Position numbers and translations under genes: made by a program | From: Tubiluchus corallicola | Lineage: Eukaryota; Priapulida; Priapulimorpha; Priapulimorphida; Tubiluchidae | DNA: 64,000 nucleotides | Direction: 5' to 3' | Assembly (NCBI GenBank): GCA_030141605.1 | Contig: JAQGDQ010000002.1 | Coordinates: 248,001 to 312,000, forward strand | Shown: piece by piece, positions 56,641 to 64,000 of the stretch | Position numbering within the stretch: position 1 is the stretch's first letter | Layout: each line of letters starts with the position of its first letter | The notes under the pieces: model-generated | The model's input: only the letters and a program-made list of their open reading frames with translations | Databases searched by the model: none | What the model was told of the DNA's origin: nothing

Positions 56641-59600
56641 TTAATTGAAGCGTATATGTTTGCGTTTACTGCGTTTAGCATTTTCATGTTGGTCCCTGCC
56701 AGATTTGGATGTTCTTCTGTTAGCACCCACACTCGCTCTGTTGCTATGTGATTTCTTATGTTTGATCGGTAGTTTTACACGCTCACGTCCTTTTCTTAAT
56801 AAAACGGTCGATATGGGACGTTTATGTTTTAAACATTTTTTCACAGTACGAAAACCTTTTGATTTTTCGTCACTTTTTGGTTTTGAATTTTTCACCAAGT
56901 GAGTATGTAACATTTCCTTGTTAGTCCGAGATGGCTTGTTGGGTTTCGTTTTTGTCATTTGCCTGCTGTTTTTTGTGACAGCCTCAGTGCTGTGCAAACA
57001 AGATTAAGGAAAATACCATGGAAATTGATGTGTTTCACTCGTATATGACTTTTACTTTACAAATTAGATTAGCATGCAATTAACGATGGTTTACTGGCAT
57101 AACTTATTAAGGAGCATAATGAATGGCCACCTTGTAAAACACTATAAATATAACAAAAAACAACAGCCAATAAAATTAAGCCAAAAAATCAAAAGCTATC
57201 CTCTTCGGAAAATAAATTAGTATTTCACATGTACAAGTATAGTAGGCATTAAGCCTGTTTACTCAGGCTAGAATATGGTTTTCGTGTGATTAAGACCTGT
57301 CTACTCTGACTTCCGCAGTCTGTTTAAAGGAAATCAGCACTCAGTTTTAGAACCTATTGGGAAATGATTTATGGTATAAAATACTCGAAGGGAAATGTTT
57401 TTTAAGAATGCACGAATGAACTGTAAACAATGCCTGCAGCTTTAAAACGTATTTTGCAAAAAAATAAGCTCTCCACCTGATCAGCAGAACACTTCTATCT
57501 TATGATGTAAGGGCAGCCTTGCAAAACACATTAGCAAGCAGTAATTGCAAAACTAGAAACTGAGAACTGAAACTTTGCCAAGAGTTTTTGTTTTTCACAG
57601 TCAATGTTACACAGCAGTGCTGTAATTCAATTTTCGTTTTTGCATCCTAGTAGAATGAGAGTGGTCATAGAGAACAGTGAAGGTACTTGATGAGCAAATT
57701 CTATGACAGTAAGGCAACGAAACTTAATAAAAAAGTTATTTGACTACAGTGCAACTTATGTAAGCTACACCTTAATTTTTGTATTAATTCAGCATAAACT
57801 TCTCCCACAAGCCTATTAGAAAGCAGATTTTAGGATGTAATTTATAGTCAAAAAATGAAGTATAGGAATAAAAACTGTTCAAACATCTGTGGAGCAAAAG
57901 AACATAATACAGTTTGCAGCCATTTCATTACCATTTTCTTCAAGCACGAGAAAGAGAAAATTGCCTATATCGAAAAAAATTGGTTAGTCAACCAGTGCCT
58001 GAGATTTGAACTCTGCACCTACTGCTTACATACTAATTCCTCAACTACAGCACTAAGAAATCATTGGACAACAAGTGTTTTCACCACTTTCTTTCTATGC
58101 CATTTACAGAATTATGTTTTATATTTGTAAAAAGTGATGTTAATGAGGCATTAGTAACTTAGTTAAATTATTTTCACAAACAAGCATACAATCCATGACA
58201 GTTAACACGATTAGTGCAAAACTTGTAGCATGGAAGTCCTGTTCACTTGTTGTGTTTTCTTGCTCAGAGTTTGCAGAGTGCTTGCCTTGACATCAAATTA
58301 GTCTTTGTTGATGGGGCATGGTGATATAATGTGCCTGTTTTATACTGAATTAAAGCTTGTCTATTGTGTGACTTGCAACAAAAATTTGTATCTTCTGAAT
58401 AAGTCTGAGCTTAGGAAGATAAAGATTTTAAAGTGCATAAAAAAGGATATTTTTTTCTTTTTTACTGCTCTGCTGACTCTAATCTCGCGACCATGTAGAA
58501 TTGAGTTGTTTAGCTTTAGTGCAAGCGTTACACAGTCTTCTGAAGCAAACAAAACGTAGCCGAAACCTCGTCCAATGCCACTTTTTCTGTCTCTGATAAG
58601 TCGAACATTCTGCACACTACCACAGTCGGAAAAATGATTTCGCACTGTTTCTTCTTCAATATCTAGGAAAAGCAGAGGCAATGTTTAAGTACACTGACAC
58701 TTTAATCAATTTTAATTTTGTACATGGGTGTAAACAGGCTTGACTTGTACATGCAAAAACTGGGTTAAGTCTCAAACCACATAAAACCGTAACTATGCAG
58801 AATACTGGAAAAAGGCCAATGAGTTATTTTTTCTTAATCTGTTTACTGTACAAGATGAACGAAAATCAAAAGCATCTATGGTAAATTCTATGTACTCTGC
58901 AAATAGATAGAAACCTGATTAATTATAATCTTAATTTTTAGATTATTATTAAGACAAAACAAACTCACAATTGTAATTGAAATTTCTGAAACGAACCACA
59001 CAGGAAATGCAAAAAAGTCAGTACAGCTTGATACTAATCTCTCTCATTTTACATTAAATGAACTTCCCCAGGGAATGCTGAACTAGTTAGCCAGCCTTAA
59101 GGATTAGTTATGGCTTATCGTAATCACTGGGGACACGGTAGTCTAGCAGCTATGGCTTCTGCCAAGTAAGTGGAAAGGCTCTGGTTCAAATCCAGCTGAT
59201 ATCTTATCTCTTTCAAGTAAGTTTGGTGTCAAAAATTTCAATTAATTATAGGTTCATTCCATTAGAAATCTGGTTAACTTAATTTGTACAAAAAGTATTT
59301 CTTGTAGAAATTTTTATTCATAGTAACAGCTTACCAAATGAGAGATTACCAACAAATACAGAACGTTTGTTATTATGCTGCTTTGATTTTGCCGCCAAAT
59401 CGCAACGGATATGGTTTCCCTCAAACTTCATGCCATTTGCAGACAAAGCATCTCGAGCTTCCTCTTCATTGGAAAACACAACATATGCGTTAAAACTGTT
59501 CCTGGATTCATGTAGAGCCTTCCTACAAAAGCAGCATTAAACATATACAGTAAGTATACATGTACTTAATTATCACACTGAGCTTAGCAGCCCTCTCCTA

Positions 59601-61524
59601 ATTTTATAGATTTAAATTAGTTTATAAAAATTCAAGTTAATTAAACTTTTGAATTGTAAACACAGTAAGGTATACTTGATAAAACTATGCAATTCAGTAA
59701 TAATGCATTTATGACATAACTACAGTGGAGTATCAAAAATGGTGTAAATTCGCTTCACCTCTTTCAACAAAAATAGCGATAAATGTATACAAACTTACTT
59801 TATAGCCACAACCTTCTTCTGCATTCTAAGATCGGTTGGTGCCTGCGAACAAGAAAATGTTTAGGTGGACAAACTGAGGTTTAACTGTCAGGACTATTCA
59901 AAGATAAACTTACAGACTGCCGCATCGGATTCTGATGAACAACTTAAAAAACTCTTCCTGAATAATTAACTAATCACAGGACTTCTTGGAAACTGATTCA
60001 CTCTAGATTTGTAAGCAAATTAGAAGAGTACCAAGCAAGCAATAGACAAATGAGACAAGTGCATTGCTAAATTATAAAACAGTGTTGATATGAAGCCCTG
60101 TAATAATCAGGAAAGTAATTAAATCTGATTTATTAACAATTACCATTGATCTAAATCGGATAGTTTCCACTTTTCCATATTCTTTGAATACGTTTTTCAC
60201 ATCCTAAAATGAGAACATTATTGTATAGGACATCTGTGAAAATTGTAGAAATCGAAAATAGAAGCATATCTTTTTGATTAAATTGTGTTGAAGCTTTCCT
60301 TACCTTTTTAGTAATATGTTTTGGTAAATTTCCTACAAAAAGAGTTCTTCTATTTTGAATGCGATGCTCTATTAACTGCGCTTTTGTTTTGCATTTCTTA
60401 TGATTTGTAGGTTGTTCAATTTCATCCTGGTCCTTTTGTTGGAAAGAGCTTGGCTTGGGTATATGCCTGACTTTTCTTGATTGGACAACAAGTTCTTCTT
60501 CTTGGCCACTGCTGTTTCTGCATTAGTGTGAGAAATGAATGGAAATTATACATAAAAACATGTTAACTGCAATTAAAAAGTGACGATCAATCAAAATAGA
60601 ACAACATCAGAAAATAATTTTAGGTCTTGGTAAGTAATGAGGTCTCGGTACACTGCACATAAAAAAGCTTAAGGATCTGTCATTTTAAAATGGATCATAA
60701 TGGAATTTACAGGATGATATTAAAACAGCTTGTAATAAAATTCTACAAGATAATTTGGCATATACAGGATGACATTAATATACACTAGATGATGTCACAC
60801 ATTTGTAAGACAGCAGTGATGATGTCACATTTTAAATAAACCCTTATTATTTTATACTAAGCCATGCACCATAATATAACATAAAATCTCATTTGCTGTT
60901 TATTGATTGATTACACACAGCATTAAATGGCAATACTTATATGCTTTCATACAACATACCTGGGCGTTTTCAAAGGTTTTGTAAATTTGTCAGATTTTGT
61001 GGCGTTACGTTTTCCAGTATTACTAGTCATCAATCTCACAGAGTTTCCTTGTCTGAAGACTTCCTACAAAACAACAACAACTACTACTACTACTTATTTA
61101 ACAACTACTGATGACAAAGATGTGAGGCGAAGATCATCACACGAAGGGAATGCATGTGACTGTTTAAGGATGAACTTAGCATTACAATTAAACCAGCAAT
61201 ACAATAATATTCCTAATAGCAAACCAAAGACTTTACTTTAGCACGCTGTACCTGCCTCCCAACGTAGACAGTCTGTAATTACTGTAACATAAGATATACA
61301 CACATGTATACATAGTATGCTAAATCGGACTTCTTCAAGCGAGTTCTAAGATTTACCTGACTATGCTTGATTTTCGTTAATAGAACTTCTCGGCAGCTAG
61401 ACGGTGAGTTGGATCTTCTCTCAAATAAAGACGCCAGTTGATTATTTCCTTCTAGACTTTCCTTTTCAATTTTACTTGCTTGAAATAGCAAAGAAGAAAT
61501 TTCCCCAACTTCGTATGCTTCCAT
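56641..61524 (-). CDS. RBM34: RNA-binding protein 34 (two-RRM nucleolar protein)
   Basis: Minus-strand exons: 61524-61357, 61063-60960, 60517-60304, 60203-60144, 59842-59799, 59522-59335, 58662-about 58466, and a last exon from about 56989 to 56641. The product is about 440 residues, like vertebrate RBM34 (430). Two RRMs are visible: RRM1 begins RTLFVGNLP (about 148), RRM2 begins SVFVGNLSF (about 251), with RNP1-like RGFGYVLF. The tail is extremely Lys/Arg-rich, ending KRSKRKHIRFN, as in yeast Nop12 and RBM34, nucleolar proteins linked to 60S ribosome assembly. The first seven exons join in perfect phase. The donor at 58466 (phase 0) does not match the last exon's acceptor (phase 2), so a small exon is probably missing or a boundary is misjudged. 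The start is the ATG at 61524, head to head with ECH1. Confidence 0.9.
57965..58065 (-). repeat. tRNA-like SINE fragment, minus strand
   Basis: The reverse complement contains TGTAGTTGAGGAATTAG (A-box-like) and, about 25 bases later, GAGTTCAAATCTC (B-box-like, 58002-58012). It lies in the last recognised RBM34 intron. A functional tRNA is unlikely because the arms pair poorly. Confidence 0.4.
59130..59205 (+). repeat. tRNA-derived SINE-like fragment
   Basis: GGTAGTCTAGCAGCTATGG resembles an A box, and GGTTCAAATCC at 59183-59193 matches the B-box consensus with one change, at tRNA-like spacing. The acceptor stem does not close properly, so this is more likely a SINE head than a tRNA gene. Located in an RBM34 intron, opposite strand. 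Confidence 0.45.
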
Positions 61525-61671
61525 TTTGTTTGTTTATTTTTTTACCATGTGCTTCTCAAGCTCTCCCTACCGTGAACACGTGCGTCGTGTCCACGGTCGT
61601 GCGAGCGTGCAATTTTTAATTTGTAGTTTGCAGTTTATCCGTTTACTGAAAGAACTTTTCATTTATCACAG
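61525..61671. promoter_or_regulatory. bidirectional promoter interval between RBM34 and ECH1
   Basis: Only 147 bases separate the RBM34 start codon (minus) from the first ECH1 start codon (plus). The interval contains GTGAACACGTGCG (a CACGTG E-box) and GTCGTGTCCACGGTCGTGCG, GC-richer and CpG-richer than its surroundings. There is no TATA box in either direction at a usual distance. A shared promoter is inferred from geometry. Confidence 0.6.
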
Positions 61672-61862
61672 ATGCTCTGTAATACACGAAAGCTAGTTTC
61701 GAGTTTATCTCACTTTGGTAAATTTAACAATACTACTATTGTCTGTGTTTTGTGTCTTAACTTTTCACTTATCACAGATGCTCTGTAATACACGAAAGCT
61801 AGTTTCGAGTTTATCTCACTTTGGTAAATTTAACAATACTATTGTCTGTGTGATTGTGTCTT
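61653..61862 (+). repeat. tandem duplication of the ECH1 first coding exon
   Basis: Two direct units of 106 and 104 bases (61653-61758, 61759-61862) are nearly identical. Differences are one T/C change before the ATG, a 3-base deletion in an ACT run after the donor, and a small change near the end. Each unit carries the same 46-base exon with an ATG (61672 and 61778), a GTAAAT donor (61718 and 61824) and an acceptor-like TTATCACAG immediately before the ATG. Confidence 0.95.
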
Positions 61863-64000
61863 AAAACTTAAGTAAAAGTGCTACTATTGTGCTAGTATGC
61901 TCTTGTTTACAATCTTTGCAATGAACAATTATCGACACCTGAGCAGTTTAACTTGCGGCGTTCTCGTGCAGTTTTTTAAACTTTCAATTAAAGGCGCACT
62001 TACAGCACCAACTGATAAAATGCTTCACGGTTAACCCATCCGAGTAGATAAATTTCCATTTTAGGTCGTATCGGACTGCTGTCAGCATCAGTTGCCCAAA
62101 TGAAAGCCAAAATGAAGTACTCGTCAGACACTCCTGCTGCATACAAGAATTTTGAAACACTTGAAGTGACTAGACCTCGCAGTTTCGTTGTACAAGTAAT
62201 GCTAAATCGACCTGAAAAACTCAATACGATGAATCCAGCTTTTTGGAAGTATGAGCAGTATTTGGCATTTAAATTAATTTTAGGATACAATAAATTAGAA
62301 TTTAGAATAGTGAATTAGACTTTATTTAAAATGCAGACCCTTAATGACTGAGTGACACTCAAAGTTGTCACTCTTTCACATCATGCATCCATGATGAGTG
62401 GCTATGCGTTTAGACTTGGTTTTTACCTATGGAAAACAAGGCCAGCCACAGAAAAATTTGTTTCTGTCTTACCTCATGAGCTCAAAAGTTGTCAGTAGGG
62501 AGGGAGGTAATAAAACTTTGGGAATGTTTAAAGCTGAATCGCGGTACAATTAAAATCAGTTGAAATCAAAGTTTGTTTAATTTTCACTGGTTACCAGCAA
62601 TGTTTTAATGCACATTTTTTCACTCTGTTTTTTTTAGTTTCGTATACCAAATTATCGTATAATCTATTATATTATTGTATAGTCTGCTTTCTGTATCATG
62701 AATGTATGTTCTGGTATTTATGGTATAAGCGGCAACACTACTCGTCCATTAATACACTGATTTGGCAAAAAAAATGTTATACTTTTTAGTTCGATTACAG
62801 TGGGATATACAAAACAGCAACCCTAGCCGAAAGTTAGCCGTAAGAAACATAGCTGCGTCCTGTGTTCCCTAAAGAACGATGTTGTAATCATTGCATTTTG
62901 TTTTAAATTACAAAAAATATGCTTTTATGTGAGTGTATGTGAGTATATCAAGTAAGTGTATGAACTTCCAAAAAGAATTATAAAACTCCCAGCCGGGTGT
63001 GCGATAAAAAATATTACCTTGGCTATTAGACGGACACAGAAGTATTTTTACTATCTGCTCAGAGTTTGCAACAAAAGACTGTAATTGAGTAAAACCCCAT
63101 CTCGAAAAGGTTGAGTTGGGGGTTGTCAGTCACGTGTGTCTAGACTATCGGGAAAGTGTTTCACTCACTCTCTTTCATGACAAATCATCGGGTATGCCTG
63201 GTCTAGTGGTCATAATTGCATATTGTCGCTGTTTGAAAAGTATATTGTAAAATTGCTCTGGAAAATTCAGCATTTAAAATGTGCAAAATGCGTCAAAAGG
63301 GTTGATATGAGAGCTTTTCAGAAGGACAGAAAAGTGCAAACAGTTTGAATCTTATCTATATAGTTGGATAGTCTGAAAAATAAATGTCCTTTCGACTGTG
63401 TAAATATTGATCTTTAAATAACTAGTGCATGACCTTTGAATTTTTACTATCTGTGGAAGAGGTATTTATATGTATAAATTATAGTTATAGTTATTTTTAC
63501 AAATGTAGAAAAATTTAATTAACACTTTTGAATGCTACATTAATTGTGTATGCAACATCTTATGTGATTTAGTCCATTCTGCATTTGCCACTAATATAAT
63601 GATATCCATATTTGGCGTCAAATATATGACAAACTCACCTAAATTAAATTAAATGTTGCAAACATATTCGCTTCAGTAACTTTTGCAAGACGGATTGCAT
63701 CATTCATTATTAAAAAAGAGGAAGAATGTCAGATAGTGTCTCTTTGATTGTGTAGATGCTTAATGATGATAAATTGTAAAAACAAATTCTGCCAAAGATC
63801 ATGATGTTTCTAGTATTTTATGAAACAGCACTTATAGTGATTCTTGCAAAGCCAACTGCTGACTTCTTAAAAATTTGTTCCAGCTTGCATGCAGGACAGG
63901 TGAAGCAACTTCATTAGAAAGGTAGAAAGAGTTGTGAAGCCCAATATTAGTCAGCTTTTTAATTTTGATAGTTTTGTGTGTCATATAACGAGCATTGCTA
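61672..64000 (+). CDS. ECH1: delta(3,5)-delta(2,4)-dienoyl-CoA isomerase, 5' part (cut by window end)
   Basis: Exon 1 (61672-61717, or its duplicate 61778-61823) encodes MLCNTRKLVSSLSHF, a basic, acid-free stretch like a mitochondrial presequence. It joins in frame (G|GT) to exon 2, 62065-62248, which reads YKNFETLEV and then VMLNRPEKLNTMNPAFWK, the start of the crotonase fold as in ECH1. ECH1 shifts double bonds during beta-oxidation of odd-position unsaturated fatty acids, in mitochondria and peroxisomes. Exon 2 ends in phase 2 at donor GTATGAG (62249). No further exon is visible before 64000, so about 80% of the protein lies outside. An internal ATG at 62100 could give a form without the presequence. 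Other crotonases share the LNRPEK motif, but the flanking residues fit ECH1 best. Confidence 0.85.
62249..64000 (+). other. start of ECH1 intron 2 (continues past the window)
   Basis: At least 1.75 kb of AT-rich sequence after the exon 2 donor. I searched for the next crotonase exon (expected AGKMF.SGIDL region) and did not see it. No repeats or genes are recognised. Confidence 0.6.

Noticed and set aside
62000-62290. 96-codon minus-strand frame
   Set aside because: Antisense shadow over ECH1 exon 2.

Overview
The window reads as nuclear DNA of an invertebrate animal. It is AT-rich, the genes are split by GT-AG introns, there are microsatellites, decayed LINEs, SINE-like and DNA-transposon remnants, and the proteins are animal orthologues (AHSA1, RBM34, ECH1 and a RERG/RASL-like GTPase). 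I cannot name the phylum. A short degenerate TTAGGG tract near the left edge fits, but does not prove, an animal with TTAGGG telomeres.

Layout. 1-3753: upstream DNA with a decayed LINE piece. 3754-33094 (+): a three-exon Ras-like GTPase whose first intron (26.7 kb, splitting the P-loop) holds most of the repeats: a GC-rich inverted-repeat element, several other inverted repeats, LINE fragments, 5S-rRNA-like SINEs and a compound TACA/TACG/TCCG microsatellite. 35713-43193 (-): a nine-exon cysteine-synthase-type PLP enzyme of the bacterial/fungal CysK kind, with a first exon that looks like a mitochondrial presequence. Inside its second intron, on the same strand, are three further coding exons of an unrecognised protein. 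43574-44382: an internally deleted Tigger/pogo-type transposon. 45218-55326 (+): AHSA1, the Hsp90 ATPase activator, in nine exons, with a mariner-like remnant in intron 3. 56641-61524 (-): RBM34, a two-RRM nucleolar protein, convergent with AHSA1. 61672-end (+): the 5' end of ECH1, head to head with RBM34 across about 150 bp.

The genes do not form a pathway; they are housekeeping neighbours. The most unusual items are: (1) a recent tandem duplication of the ECH1 presequence exon, including its start codon, splice donor and an acceptor-like site; (2) the exon set inside the cysteine synthase intron, which could be joined in frame to the enzyme's first two exons; (3) the animal cysteine synthase itself; and (4) the Tigger element that keeps its TIRs, its TA target-site duplication and the start of its transposase. 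I found no clear multi-gene novel system, CRISPR array or intact tRNA/rRNA gene. Exon boundaries were worked out by hand from splice consensus, reading-frame continuity and family knowledge; no search or alignment was run.
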